A stretch of 64,000 nucleotides of DNA, from positions 3,658,001 through 3,722,000 of the forward strand of contig JAULSU010000002.1 of assembly GCA_030512335.1 (NCBI GenBank). The letters are read 5' to 3'. The position numbers and the translations under genes were made by a program. The notes below the pieces were generated by a model. The model saw only the letters and a list, made by a program, of their open reading frames with translations, was not told where the DNA came from and searched no databases. Below, one piece after another: positions 46,601-58,796 of this stretch (within the stretch, counting starts at the first letter, position 1; the number at the start of each line of letters is the position of its first letter). Origin of the DNA: Immersiella caudata. Its lineage: Eukaryota; Ascomycota; Sordariomycetes; Sordariales; Lasiosphaeriaceae.

Positions 46601-47336
46601 CGAGTCGGGAGATGTTGTCAAGAAGCGCGCTCTTGCCCAAGCGGAGTGGTTTGGAGGGGTGAAGCGCTATACCGTCAAGGCTTTACTTCCCGGCGACGAG
46701 GGTACAGGCACACTTAAGATCTATGCCGGCAAGCGAGGATTGATGCACAGTATCAAAGATATTCCCCACCCGCTGGCATTTGCCCTGCCCATCATTCACA
46801 CGGGCGAGAACCCTCCGTATGAGTTCGTCACCCGGCACCCGACACCGCATGCCCAGCGTCATGACATCTACATTGTCCAGCCTCAGTGTCAGCGCTTGGC
46901 ACTCAACAACACTTTCGTTTTTGCCGTCCGCCAACACCCCAGCTCGCTCGGGGCCAGCCCGATGACGCCTTCGTCAAATCCTGGAGGCACCAGTCCCATC
47001 CCATTCGTCCGACCTAGTAGCGCCATGAGTATGACTAGCTCGAGCGCTCAAGGCTCAAGCTTCAGCTCATCAACGAATGGGAGTGCCAAAAAGCCTGCTA
47101 AGCTGGCCATCCAGACACCTGGCGGCAAAATCCTGCGGCTGATGCGCAAGGAGGAGCGCCGCGGGATGAGCAGCAGCTCTCGAGCGGGCGGCTTTGGCTG
47201 CGATGAAGAGGCCAGCGACGGTGGAACGTGGGAGACAATTATCAAGTGCTCTGAACGTGGAGTCTGGCGCGGCCTGGTGCTTGCGGACCGGACAGCAAGA
47301 TGGTGTGTGTTTGCCGAGTGGGTATGCCAGGGGTAA
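43664..47336 (+). CDS. cyk3: Cyk3-like cytokinesis protein (SH3 + transglutaminase-like)
   Basis: Two exons, 43664..43738 and 43797..47336, encode 1204 aa. An N-terminal SH3 domain (about 12-72) is made by joining the exons: CWVRAVYSWGGE + SKRDLGFIEGDLIECL, then WWTGRLW and GLFPSNFVEVLPD. A long disordered, proline-rich region follows, with four near-repeats of ISRAPSPAP (about 149-210) and other polyproline runs. The transglutaminase-like domain lies at about 735-850 (RLRAIFTWVAEKISWEEDF, RACAEEYAVLVLEMC, SNHWWNAVLVDNEWRIMDC). His and Asp of the triad are visible, but the usual catalytic Cys position reads Ala with a Cys one residue earlier. Yeast Cyk3 acts at the actomyosin ring and promotes septum formation. 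The length exceeds yeast Cyk3 (885 aa) because of the linker. Confidence 0.93.
44166..44351 (+). repeat. Coding repeat (I/S)SRAPSPAP in Cyk3
   Basis: Degenerate tandem repeat of about 45-51 bp encoding RAPSPSP, then three copies of ISRAPSPAP separated by Pro/His spacers. The PxxP-rich unit is of a kind bound by SH3 domains. Confidence 0.85.
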
Positions 47337-48310
47337 TTACCTCTCCTGGTTGAGGCATCTGCCTAGTTGCGATTTGCTTCTCGGATACTTTGGGTTTGGT
47401 CCGATGGAGTTTTGCACGATTTTCATAAGACCCCCCCCCCCTTTTTTTTTGATGGGGTCAGCCTGGAGTTATACTGTTGCATTGGGAAATCTGTTTAATG
47501 CATGTTCTGAGATTCGATTCCTGGTGTAAGAGATGGGAAAGGGAAAATAATTGCATATGGTGTGGAGTTTTCTGGCGAGTGATGGATTCGGTTCAACCTC
47601 TTTTATATAGCTTTCATGGACGGGGGAATTGCTTGGATGATACATAGGGAACTGCAGATATGACCGCTAGCTAGTGTTGGACCAGGACTTGCAGATGGCA
47701 GGATTTGTTTCTTGTCTTGTCGCGCTATACCGATTTGGAGTTGTATCATCCAGGACCTTGATGGATATCGGTTCTGTTGGAGTGGAAAAATAATACAGGC
47801 GTTTTGCTCTCGACTATGATGCCATGATTCAGTGCTCAATGCAATTGATGAGAATCTGTAAGACCGGACCGATTGTTCGGTGAGATATTCCTGCCGAATA
47901 GGCAGGTCGGAAGGGCGGCGATAGACGTGGAGCCCCGTCCGGAGACGAATCGGCCTCTCGGAGTGACGTCGGCGGGTCTGCCGCATGCAGGTGCGAGACC
48001 GACGGCGGATTGAGGAAACGGTACATAAAGCCCGAAGCCGGTTGTTGATCTTGATCTCATGCCAACGCCACTCATCAACCCCTCAGGACCTCCTTCTTTC
48101 TCTCTTTTCTCAAACTTTGACACTGCGGGTGGATTTGCGTCGTTTGGCCACGCTCACGCCACTTGTCTTTGGCTGTACTTTAGTGAGGCATTTGGTCATT
48201 CCACCGTAAAGGCTCGCTCAGTTTAAGTCCTTCAAACCAAGCAATCAAGAATCCAGGAACCAATCCAAATCTTGAAAGAAGCGAAGAAACACCACATCAA
48301 GGAAGTCAAA
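47337..48310. other. Intergenic, cyk3 3' flank and caf16 promoter
   Basis: About 1 kb. It contains a C11-T9 homopolymer junction at 47431-47450 and no recognised gene. Confidence 0.5.
47431..47450. repeat. C-run followed by T-run
   Basis: Eleven C's (47431-47441) followed by nine T's (47442-47450). Length is likely to be error-prone in sequencing. Confidence 0.85.
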
Positions 48311-49183
48311 ATGACATCCAATCCCCCCACCGTCGAAACCCACTCCCTCACCTACACCTTCGCGGACCGTTCCACCGGCGTCTCCGACATCACCCTCTCC
48401 CTGCCTCCTCGCTCCCGCACTCTCCTCATCGGCGCCAACGGCGCCGGCAAAACCACCCTGCTGCGCCTGCTCGCTGGCAAGCGCCTCGCCCCTCGCGGCT
48501 CCATCTCCCTCGCTGGTGTAGACCCCTTCACCTCAGGCCTCGAAGGCGTAACCTACCTCGGCCTGGAATGGGTCCTCAACGCCATCGTGCGCACCGACAT
48601 CGGCGTAGACGAGCTCCTTCGCAGTGTCGGAGGCGATGCCTATCCCGGGCGTAGAGACGAGCTGGTCTCGGTGCTGGATATCGACACGGCCTGGCGCATG
48701 CATGCAGTTTCGGACGGCGAGAGGAGGAGGGTGCAGTTGGCGATGGGGCTGATTCGCCCGTGGACGGTGTTGTTGTTGGATGAGATCACGGTGGATTTGG
48801 ACGTGTGGAGTAGGAGCCAGTTTCTGGGGTTTCTGAGGAGGGAGACGGAGGCAAGGGAGTGCACGATTGTGTATGCGACGCACATTTTGGATAATTTGGC
48901 GGGATGGCCGACGCACTTGGTGCATATGCATTTGGGGACGGTGAAGGAATGGGGGTCGGCAGGGGAGATGTTGAAGCGGTTGGAGGAGGAGGGTGAGGGG
49001 GATAGGGAGTTTGGGGGAGAGAAGGGGAATAGCAAGCTTGGGGGGCTGGTGTTGAGGTGGTTGAGGGATGATTTGAGGGAAAGAGGGCCGAGGAGTCAGC
49101 ACAAGAGGGGGCCGGAGGGGTGGAGTTATCTTCAGAATGGAATTGGGGGCTATGGGTTTGAGCCGAAGGGACCGCTGGCGTGA
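48311..49183 (+). CDS. caf16: Caf16-type soluble ABC ATPase
   Basis: Single-exon protein of 290 aa with one ABC nucleotide-binding domain and no membrane segment. Walker A is GANGAGKTTLL (about 41-51). The signature is VSDGERRRVQLAMGL in place of LSGGQ, typical of Caf16. Walker B is VLLLDEITVDLD, and the switch His is in YATHILDNL. Yeast Caf16 associates with the Ccr4-Not complex and affects transcription; the role here is inferred. The ATG at 48311 is chosen because it lies in good context and just precedes the domain; the frame opens 13 codons earlier at a weaker ATG. It is tail-to-tail with CENP-I, 199 bp apart. Codon usage shifts from C-rich in the first half to G-rich in the second half. 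Confidence 0.92.
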   Translation: MTSNPPTVETHSLTYTFADRSTGVSDITLSLPPRSRTLLIGANGAGKTTLLRLLAGKRLAPRGSISLAGVDPFTSGLEGVTYLGLEWVLNAIVRTDIGVDELLRSVGGDAYPGRRDELVSVLDIDTAWRMHAVSDGERRRVQLAMGLIRPWTVLLLDEITVDLDVWSRSQFLGFLRRETEARECTIVYATHILDNLAGWPTHLVHMHLGTVKEWGSAGEMLKRLEEEGEGDREFGGEKGNSKLGGLVLRWLRDDLRERGPRSQHKRGPEGWSYLQNGIGGYGFEPKGPLA

Positions 49184-49382
49184 GAGGGAAGAAGATCGGG
49201 TTTGTGGGTTTGTTTTGAGGACTGGACTAGATGGACGGCTCAACATGATACCCAGGCGCATTTAACATGGCGTTGCGATTCAACAAGTGGGTATATAAAA
49301 GTACAGAGCTTGGCTTCGACAGTCAAGCATGGTGTTATAGATGATCATGATCATCAGTCATCAAGTTTCCTCCCATCATCCT

Positions 49383-51748
49383 TCATTGTTTTGTCTTTGC
49401 GAGATTCTTCATCGTATTGTACATCAACTCCGATACCCCCTCGAACCCCTTCTCCTCCAAGTGTTGTAACACACCGACTCGATACTCCTGCCAAGCCAGT
49501 TGGAGTCCTCCACGATTTGCCAACTGGCCCAACGAGGCCTGCGTCACGGGCCCAGCATGTCTGGCACGGATCTCATCCACCTCGTCTTCTAGCTCTCTCA
49601 CATGCGCAATTGACTGCATGCAGAGCACGGGCGAGTGAGACAGCCCAAAGGCAGCCGCGAGCGCGAGATCTGAGTCGACACTGTGCAGATACGATTCCAA
49701 TACCGGCGGAAGGGAGCGCGGGATGCGACAGCCTTGAGCGTTTAGATCTGATGTGCCAAAGGCACGGCCACGCCATATGCAGTTGCACAGATCCATGAGG
49801 AACCCGTTGAAGGTATTGATTTGCTTCCGCTCACGCTCAGTCAGTGCGCGCATCGCAGGCGGGGTCATGACGGCTTCCCACGACCGCTTGTACGCGGCCA
49901 AGACGCCACCGAGCCGAGATATGGTGGGTAGGGAGCCCGAGAAAAAGAGGATGTAGATGAGCAGCGCGGGCGGGATGGTGATCTCAACATGAAGGAGGAT
50001 CGGGCGTTGGGAGAACAGGCTGGCGCACGAGCTGTAAAAATCGAGGATGACGAGATATGTTGGTACAGAAGGGGAGGTTTGCGTAAGGGTAAGGGCAAGG
50101 CCGTTGACATGGTTGATGAGGTCGGGAACGGAATCCTTCGGAAGAGCGTCGAAATCGACCTTCTCCCGTATTGCAACGGTCCATCGTCTGAGGAGGCGAG
50201 TGTAGAAGTTCAGAAGGGCCACTTGGGATTCAGATGTATTGTCCAATAATGAGTGCTCCAGAGGCCTCAGTAATTGTTTATAGAGCTCTGCCATTGTATT
50301 AGCGACCTGGGTCGAAAAGCCGAGGAGAAGCACTTGGCTTTACCTTGAAAGCCTTGCAAAGGCACGAAGGCCAGAGTTTCAAGCACAGTATCTCTGTTCT
50401 GATTTCCATCCCATACCTGAAAGAAGGCCCTGAAAAATCCCACGAGCAATGGCGGAAAATTCTGCTTGAGTGTTAGGCCTGCGGAGCGAGAGGACATCTG
50501 AGTCACAAACCTTCGTGCTTGCCGTATACTCATGAATGATTTCGACCAAGTCAAGAAAGGTGCTCGGGTCTGCGTCACCGCTGGCAATTTCGCTCATCGA
50601 TGATGTTAACCAATTGCTTATCCGTGAGAAGCCTTCAGCATCTGGCCGTAATAGCATCAGTTTTTGTAGAAGCGGGTCGGCAAGAATAGCCACCAGCTGA
50701 GTTGGCAACTCGATCTTCTCTAGGTTCTGGGCAAAGAATTCTGGGTTGTCAATCTCCTCAAGAGTAATGGAGTCCTAGGTGTTGTCAGATCGAAGCACTG
50801 GCAAAGAGTAGACACATGTGACCCACCTCTTGTGCGTGCTGGGTGCGGACGCTCGGGAGGCCAGTGAGCTTTGCTCCCTTCATCTGTCGAGCCAGAGCAT
50901 GATTGACGGCAAAGCCGTTCCTAACCCCGTCGTCGTAGCGCTCGGTGTGTTGCCGTCGTATCTCCTCAAGCCTCTCGCGCCATTGGGGGTCTGGATGTTT
51001 GAACGCGGCAGCTCGACCCTTGGTTGACTCCCCTACGATGATTTCGGGGTAGTAGTTTTTGAAGACGCGAAGCAGGCCGACCAGGGCAGGATCGCTTCCT
51101 GTTTGCCTCGAGAGTCCAAGACTGTGGTTGATGATGTCAGGAACGTGGTCTGTGTGGCTTGACTGGAGCAACTCACATGGCCTGAATCCTGAATGGTCTG
51201 ACGTGTTTGCGCCTTGTTACAAGCGCAAGCAGATGGCACAGTTGAGGTCTGATAGCCGCAGTATCCAAGAGGTTGAAAAGAACGCCATAAGTCTGCGATA
51301 GGATGCCCGTTTTTTCGAGCAAGTGGTACACCATCACCAACCACCGAACCAGAAGGCTTTGGAGGGCGAGTGAAGGCTTGTGTTGGCCATGTCCCAGCGC
51401 CCCAACGACCCTGAGGACGACATCGTCACTGACCTTTCTTGCGGGATACAAATTACGAACTAGTGATCCCAGACTCGATTGGTCAAGGCGGTTGCGGACT
51501 GTGAGCAGCTCCACGATCCGGGCGAGTTCATCAGGGAGCGCCCCCCTTTCAAAGAGGGCAGATGCTGCATTGTCAACTGTGCTTTTTATTGAAAGCTCGC
51601 GACGTTTTGCTGTCAATTTTGAGGCTATGGATTATCAGCACCTGATTTGAGATTCTTGATCTTGTGAGCAACGCAGCTTATTCTTACCTGCTTCAATGTC
51701 GTCTAATAGCACGCCAAGGTCGCGACTGCCGTCCTCGTGAGGAGTCAT
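49383..51748 (-). CDS. mis6: Inner kinetochore protein CENP-I/Mis6/Ctf3
   Basis: Helical-repeat protein of the constitutive centromere network, needed for CENP-A loading and kinetochore assembly. Six exons, complement(49383..50287, 50344..50461, 50511..50774, 50827..51121, 51177..51624, 51688..51748), encode 696 aa; fission yeast Mis6 is 672 aa. The most conserved block is LVRWLVMVYHLLEKTGILSQ, followed by YGVLFNLLDTAAIRPQLCHL, LALVTRRKHVRPFRIQA and DPALVGLLRVFKNYYPEIIV. The 55-nt intron at 51122..51176 is essential to keep this last block in frame, and has a CTGAC branch point. Later parts are less conserved (LETLAFVPLQGFQELYKQLL). Start ATG at 51746-51748. Confidence 0.9.
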
Positions 51749-54244
51749 TTCGCAACGCTACAATCCTATCGCACCGGAGCTCAGCAGAGTCCCAAAAAAG
51801 GTGTCCGTCGAGGCGCATTCGTCACTTCTGTTAAGTGGGGATCGGTGCAGTGACGCCAGAGAGGTTCTGCGACAAGCGCGTTGCGTTGGTTGTGATACAG
51901 GTGCTGGTCGCGCCTTCAATTCGGCAAACGCCGCTGAATGATTATGTAACAGACCTACAAAAGTACGTACCTACCCAGCTGCGACTTGCATCTGTCACTG
52001 TCCAGGAGTCTGGTTACACACAACATCATGACACCTCACTTTTGACATATCATGTCGGATGTCTCAAGTCATGTGTCTTCCTGCGTAGGCGTGCAGTCTG
52101 TTGGGCTCCCATTAGCTTTCAGCGCAATCGGAAATGTAGCACAAGTAGCCGCGGCTTGTTGGGGCAGGCGCAAGGAGCAATTAGGGCAGTGCAAACAAGG
52201 AAAGAGCTCCCGTCACAACGTTGAGGAAAAGAACACTGAGTGTTGAGATGGCGCTCACCTCACGACAAATACTGTCACCTCTCTTGTCCACCCACTCAGC
52301 TTCCGCCGACGTTGCTGCATCTTGCGGCGCGCATCGATTTCGGCCATCTCTCACCGAACAGCGAACCTGGTTGGCCTCCAACGCCAATGTGATAAGTGAT
52401 AAAGCTCTCTCGAAAACTTTCTGATAACTTCACTTCACCTTCCTCTCACCTCCCCACTCTAATTGTCTTGTATCTTGCTTCTCCTCTGCTTCGCCTCAGC
52501 ACCCCCTCCTCGCTCTCTCGGTTTCTTCTCCCCACCTTCATTCAGGGTTGCACAGCAGACGAGATAGCGCTTCCTCCCCCAGCGATGTCACAGTATCATG
52601 CCCATGCAGAAGCAACTTGCACTCTCCGTCCTGCCCAGGTCTGATGTCGTAGGTGAAGATCCAATCACGATCTCCGAGCCCCTGGAACAAGATTGTTTGC
52701 ATCGGGCATTTGCGCCCACAAAATATCGCCGCGCCCACGCCATTCTTGCCGCCTCAATCAAATCGGGCTCTGTGCAACATCCCAGAACTGCCGGGTCCTG
52801 CCCGCGGCTGCCCGGCCTTCAAGCTGTCAGTGCAAGGAGCGTGCAGCCATGGAGATAAAGTTTCAATTGCTCTTGTGCGACCACGGCGACGAGGTGTCAC
52901 GACCCTAGAAGAACTTGGCGCGCCAACTTTGTACCGCCGTGGTGAGCAATCGATGGTGTGGTCGTCAATTCATCATCAAGCCGTCACCTTCCGCTGCAGC
53001 CAAAATTTCTGTGTAACCACCTAGACCTCGTGTTGCAAAGACCGTTGGTCATCTTTGCCACAGACCGTGCCGGGGTGGTCAGCGACCGACAGGTGAACCA
53101 ACCCCCCGTCGTGCCCCTCCAGACAGCGTGCGTCTTCCGCTGAGGAGGACGCTCGGGAGTGGAGGGAGCACTGACAGCGATGCACGCACACGCGGCTGGG
53201 ATCCTACATGCCCAGCGGCTTTGTGGCACTTCCCCGGCGGACCTCGCAGGAGCTGGTAGCGGTCGTTATGGCATCATGCACCCTCACTGACACTATATCG
53301 GCGCATTCCTTCTGTGCGACCCAAGTTGCCTCGAGGTTGCTTCAACACACGCACCCCCCAACTAATAGCCTGCTTACTATCGTCCAATGAGCCGAACCCC
53401 CGTGGTGCAGCGGCCGAGCCATCATAGACGCGCAGATAAACACTTCGGCGCTTCCGCTCATACAGGCCGTCAGGGCGCATTGTGTTACCTGAGCACCTCA
53501 CCTGCACGGTACGTCCCTGCTTTATATATTCTGGGCTCCCTCAGACCTCGCCCCCAAAACAGCGAAAGCGGCACTTGGGGGAAGTCCCAGATCTTCGCTG
53601 ATGAAGGTCCCAGCAATCCATCTCTCGAATCAACCAAAATACGCTAACGCGCATCCGACATCCGCTGTCTGCAACGCAGCGAGCTCGCCTGCGACGCTTC
53701 CAACCAGGCAACCCTCAAGCTCAACCACAGCATCGAGCGCACTGGAGTCACACACACCCTCGCACTCCCTCTCTGATCGTAGCACTACCGCCGCGGCTTA
53801 CCCGATTGCTCACAAACCCCCTTCATTTCATTGGCCCCTTGCTCACTTCGCCGCTGGAGGACGACCAATTCTCATTCCACCAGAATCCCCAAGTCAGGCC
53901 CACTCACTGGAGCCTTGACATAACACAGCAGGCATCTCGCGACTCCCGGGAACCTCGATGCAGAGCGCTGAATACAGCTCGGAAACTGGCTGCATGGCTA
54001 CTTGGCGCGCGACTTTCCCCCTCAGATCTTGATACCCAGGGGCGCTCAGCCGGCAGACGGCAGCGAGCTGAACCCAGAGAAAAGGCAAGATTCTGTGAAT
54101 TGAGAGTGGAAATGCGGCATCGCCACGAGCTATGGTGACAGACGAGTGAGTTGGAGATTTGAGGGTGCCGAGCCCTCGTTCGCGTGTCCGCGCCGTCCAA
54201 AGATGTGCACGCCTTGCTGACATTGTGGTAGGCGCACTCAGTTC
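51749..54244. other. 2.5-kb intergenic region between divergent CENP-I and GH3C-GNAT genes
   Basis: No gene is recognised. A C/T-rich stretch at about 52430-52580 resembles a fungal promoter or leader for plus-strand transcription, but no convincing coding exon follows it. I looked for remains of a GH3 hydrolase domain upstream of the GNAT gene and found none. Confidence 0.45.
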
Positions 54245-55993
54245 ATGATGAGCTCTCCAAATCTCTCACGTGGGGGACCGAGTCCAAGGGCCCTCAATGG
54301 CTTTATCGCGGGTCCTATGTCGGATTCAGATACCAGAACCCGAGGGGGAACCGCAGTGATACATCAATCACAACCCTCCCTGCCACTTTCCAAGTTACTC
54401 AAGGATGGCGACATCGTCCTCCTCCTAACACCCGGGGTTGCGCCTGACCCTTCCGGCGCTCGCAATGGGGCACCAGGTGCCATGATGGACCCGTTTGAGC
54501 CCTTGGGCAAGGCTCTGGCAAAACACCACCCGTGGATTCGGCATGTTCCGTACTTGCCGCGCAATGGGATCACAGGCACTCATGTTGTTCACATACGATT
54601 AGCTGCCGCTGTGGTCTTTGTAATCTCAGGCCCCCCTCGCCATGGGCAACCTTCTCAGGTGGCCATGGCCGAAATTACGCGCTCCATTTGTGATCATCGG
54701 CCTCAGATCATAGTGGCATGTTGCGATCTCCGCGAGCTGGGCCCCTTGGACGCCATCTTCCCCACGATTATTCAGATTACGAACTACTCCCCACCCGAGC
54801 TAGAGGTGGCAGCTGATATTCTCTTTGGGGAAGCAAAGAAACCCTCGACGGGCCCAAATGTGCAGAACTTGATCTTGTCACCAAAGTCCTGGCACTGCGA
54901 AGAATGGAGGAACGAGCTCGATATTCCGGCAGTCTACGAGCTTTGGTGCCAATGCTTCCCCAAGCGCTTTCACGCGACTCGGCTTCTGCTTCAGACGCTT
55001 CTCTGCCGCGACGGCTACGCAAAGCACTGGGTGGTACGCGAACCTGAGACGTCGGAGGTTGTCGGCTTTTGTGCAACTTATACTTCTTACGCCAACAGCG
55101 ACAACGAGCAGCTGATTGGATCCATCGCAGCAGTTATTGTGCGCCCATCCTACCGGCAGCGCGGAGTTGGCCTCAGCCTCCATACTCACGCGTTACGTGA
55201 GCTTTCCAAAATTCGCGGTGTATCTCGATTTCAACTAGGAAGCGCGTTTCCCCGACTTCTGTATGGCTTGCCAGTGGACAGCCCGTGGGAGGACTGGTTT
55301 CGGAGGCGAAGTTGGCCGATACACCCGCAGTCATCAGAACCGGGAACGGGACAGGAGGCGTGTGACTGGTTTCTTAGATTCGAAGACTGGCCGGCCACGG
55401 GACCAATGCCGCCGGGGCTAGTTTTCCGGCCGTGCGAATTTCACGAGTTTGATATGGTGTTGGACATCGTCTCGAGGGATTCGAGGCAGAAGGGCAACCT
55501 GGGATGGTACGACCAATACGCCAAGTTGGCTGACTCGATGAACGTGCGCGATATTATTCTGGGACTTGAAGGGGAGAGGATCGTCGCTGTCGCTCTGACT
55601 TACTCAAAGAACAACGGGAGTCCCGTTGTAGACGACCTCCCCTGGGCTAGCACGATTGCCGACGATGTTGGAGGAGTGACATGCATCTGTATCACGGGTA
55701 TGTGACCTCTCTGCATGGATGTAGACACGCTCTGACAGTCGTTTTGCAGATACACGGCCAAACATGGCCATCCCAAGGAGCACAATCATGATTAGGCTCC
55801 TTGACAGCTGCATCCGAACGCTTGCAGATCATGGAATGAGAAACCTCTTCATCGACGCGGTCAAGTGGGGGGATCAAGGCTTCCAGGAACTAGGTACGTG
55901 GCATTGCATCCGAACTTTTAGAGGCCCCTGCTGAACCCATGGTCAGGCTTCCAAAAATGGGCAGCATACAGAGAGGTCTGGCGAGATACCTGA
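54245..55993 (+). CDS. GH3 C-terminal-like domain fused to GNAT acetyltransferase
   Basis: Three exons, 54245..55697, 55750..55893 and 55947..55993, encode 547 aa. Residues ~40-200 resemble the C-terminal (non-catalytic) domain of fungal GH3 beta-N-acetylhexosaminidases (SKLLKDGDIVLLLTPGVAPD, GKALAKHHPWIRHVPYLPRN, AAADILFGEA-like end). Residues ~215-547 contain GNAT features: WCQCFPKRFH, HWVVREPETSEVVGFCATYT and the acetyl-CoA motif RPSYRQRGVGLSLHTHALRE, then a second GNAT-like half ending GFQKWAAYREVWRDT. In related fungal proteins these parts usually follow a GH3 catalytic domain; that domain is absent here. The substrate is unknown; amino sugars are a reasonable guess from the family context. 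Introns are 52-53 nt. Confidence 0.82.
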
Positions 55994-58754
55994 CGCAAAG
56001 CGAGGTTGGATTTACACCTGTTCATCCCTTAGAGTCGGTCTTATATGCATACTACCGCTCAAAGGTCGGAGTGTTGGCGCAAGGCCCTCGGTATGGGCCG
56101 GAGGATTTATGTACTTGTGCATCGGTACAGGCCGTGCGATGTTCAACGATCGCGCCCAGCTCGGTGTGTATACGGAAAACACCAATTCACAATCAGCTTG
56201 TGTAAGCGGTTCAGCAGAGCAGTAATCAGTTGAAGACATCGAAGCCCACTCCCCCAAGTTCCCAGCCCGGTGGGTCGACCAAGGAGGCCGGACAACCTAG
56301 CTGGCTCGGTCCCAGCTTTTCATCTCTCAGAGGATTCCACGTAACTCTTGCAGGACCTTGGAGACTCGGCAAGACTGGGAGGTGCGCACTGAGCCACGAC
56401 AACGAATCGCCAGTGCAGTTGATATCCTGGAAAGCCGGCCCATCAGCCTGGGATCCCCCAACAGGTATGCCGCAGCTCTTGCGAAAATGCAGAGAATGCA
56501 TTGGGTCTCACAGCAACCTAAGAACGAGATTGGGAGGCCGACCTCAATTCGGCTGGGGGGTTCTGTGCCCGAAAGCATACCGGTGGATCCGATACAAACC
56601 TGTTGCAACAAGGGCAGGCAGTGTGCGACACTCGGCGTCAACGACCGCCGCCCAGTCAGTGTCTGAACCGAAACATGCTCGTAGCCCATCCGACCAATCC
56701 GTCCTCAACGCCTCGCTGTCGACTGCATATCCTTTGCCTGTTCTGCCTGTTATCCCCGATGGTTGCTTTCGCAGCGGCACGGTCCCTCAGGCACAAAGGT
56801 ACCGGACAAAATAGGCAGATCCGTACCTATGATCACCTACATTACGGTTCCCGTGTCCAACTGGTGACGCGTTTTAACCGAGGAGCTTAGATGACGGTAC
56901 CGATCTGAAACAGGTTCCGCAAGCTTCTGCCTTCCCCGCAACATCACCAAATGGTCCCCTGGTACCACGGTGTGGCGTGTCCTGTCTTTGAATAGGATGC
57001 TGGAAATGAGATGGGCTGCGCTCGGTCTGGTGTCCGGCCTCTTGGCTGGACATTCTCGCAGGATTCAAATTCTCTCGAACCCTTTCCCACAGAATGGATT
57101 CCTTATTGATCAGCATGGTACATCCCGAAGGCGCCTCCTCGCGATCCTTCCCGGATCCTAGCACTTGCGGTTGGTCTTCTTCCCCTTGCCACGACTCCAA
57201 CTACTTCCCATATCCGCCGCTAAATGGGTGTTGATCCTGGGTAACACAAACGAGGCGCCCAGTCCGCGATATTGCGACCGTCCTGCGCAACTGCGGCACT
57301 GCAGAGTTCTGCATAGGCGGTCGAGATGACACTTGCTTCTCTGTCAACGGGCCAGCCTAGTCCTAAATCCCACAACCCTTCCTAGCCAGTTCGACCGCAA
57401 ATGCAGTGCCAGCACATGGCTTCGAACGAGAATTTACCTCGCAAGGTCGTGCACGCCTCGTTTTGCCGTCTTTTTACGAACGCGATCCTGGGGTTGGCGG
57501 CGGCGGCTGATAGAAACGGCGGTGACGATGCGGCGCAGTAGCTCGCCCCCCCCACACCGACAATGAGCTCTTGTTCGACTGGACCAGCTCCAATACGGGC
57601 GGTGAAGCAACGTCCTTACTCAGTTCTCGACTCCAATGACCCGATTGCGGTTGTGTCTGTCTACAGGATGCCGCAACGAGGCTAGGGGCTTGCGCAAGAT
57701 GTCTAGGACAATGCAGCGAGCATTCGTGTTTTGACATTCAACAGGTACGACACGATGTCTCGGCGGCTTATGCTTCCTTCCGCACGGTGATGCTGTTCTG
57801 CGCTCGGTTCTGTCAGCGTAATGCAACAAGCGCGTTTACGCCCGATGCTGTTTCGATCCTTCGGCCGCCGATTGCCTGGAAACGTTGATATTAGGATGGG
57901 GAGAAAACGAGCCGGACGTATTCAGGCCAAAACCGCCTGCTCCCGTATTACAAGACTCGTCCCGCTCCTAGCTGTGCCGTTCCCTCCCCTTTTGTCATCC
58001 CGCATCCTTGTGCGACGTTCGTTCGGATCTTCGGACTTCCAACTCCCTCCAGAAGATCACAACGTTTAGCGGTGCTGGCGGAGAGCACAGAGCTGATAAA
58101 GCAACCCTCTCATCCTTACCAATAATGCGCCTTGATAATGTGGAGATGGGTTGGTCGTTTTTTCTGCAACTATGTTGTGCGTCAAGCAAAATGTTGACTG
58201 ACGTGGGCAGCCCAGTACGACTAGGCATGTATGGCTGCGGCGGGGTCCACCAAAATGATGAGAGGGAGAGAGCGGGTGAGAGAAGGAGTCTTCGGTTGCG
58301 AGCTTGAGTCCCCCTGCCTTGAGGGAGCGAATGCCCCTCCCGCCTGTCCCGCCTTGGCGAGTGCTGCGTCTCAGAAGGGAGTCCCTTTTTTTTTTTTTGT
58401 CTTGGACCGAGTCATGACCGACATTGATGGCGTTGATGGGATTTATCGAGCCGGCAGGGTAAGAAGAACGAGGGGCTGGTGAGTGCTAGAGACCCCTGCC
58501 GCTTCAAGTTGTTGCCTGAAGCACCGTCGGTCTCTTTCGAAGATGGATAAGGAATCTTGTCTAGAATCAAAGGGAGCGAGACCTGCCTGTCTTGGCTTCG
58601 ACTGATAATGTAGGACGACACATGGGCATCGCGTGTCAGGGTCGGTACGGTCCATGAATAAAAAGCGGCCGGCCTGGCAGGGGTTTGGGGTGGTCGTTCC
58701 GAACGGAGCCCGGAGTTGCCCCGCCGGGCAACCAGGGGACTGCCGGCAGGAGGC

Positions 58755-58796
58755 GGGGGGGGGGGGGGAACGCGGGCTATCGAGCGGGCTATCGAG
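58755..58796. repeat. G14 run followed by a perfect 12-bp duplication
   Basis: Fourteen G's (58755-58768), then CGGGCTATCGAG twice in tandem (58773-58784 and 58785-58796). The G-run is likely to form unusual structure and to be length-variable. Confidence 0.85.

Noticed and set aside
51122..51176. Apparent frameshift in CENP-I between two conserved blocks
   Set aside because: Explained by a normal 55-nt intron with GTGAGT donor, CTGAC branch point and CAG acceptor.
56230..56814. 194-codon plus-strand ORF after the GNAT gene
   Set aside because: No domain and overlapped by equally long frames on the other strand.
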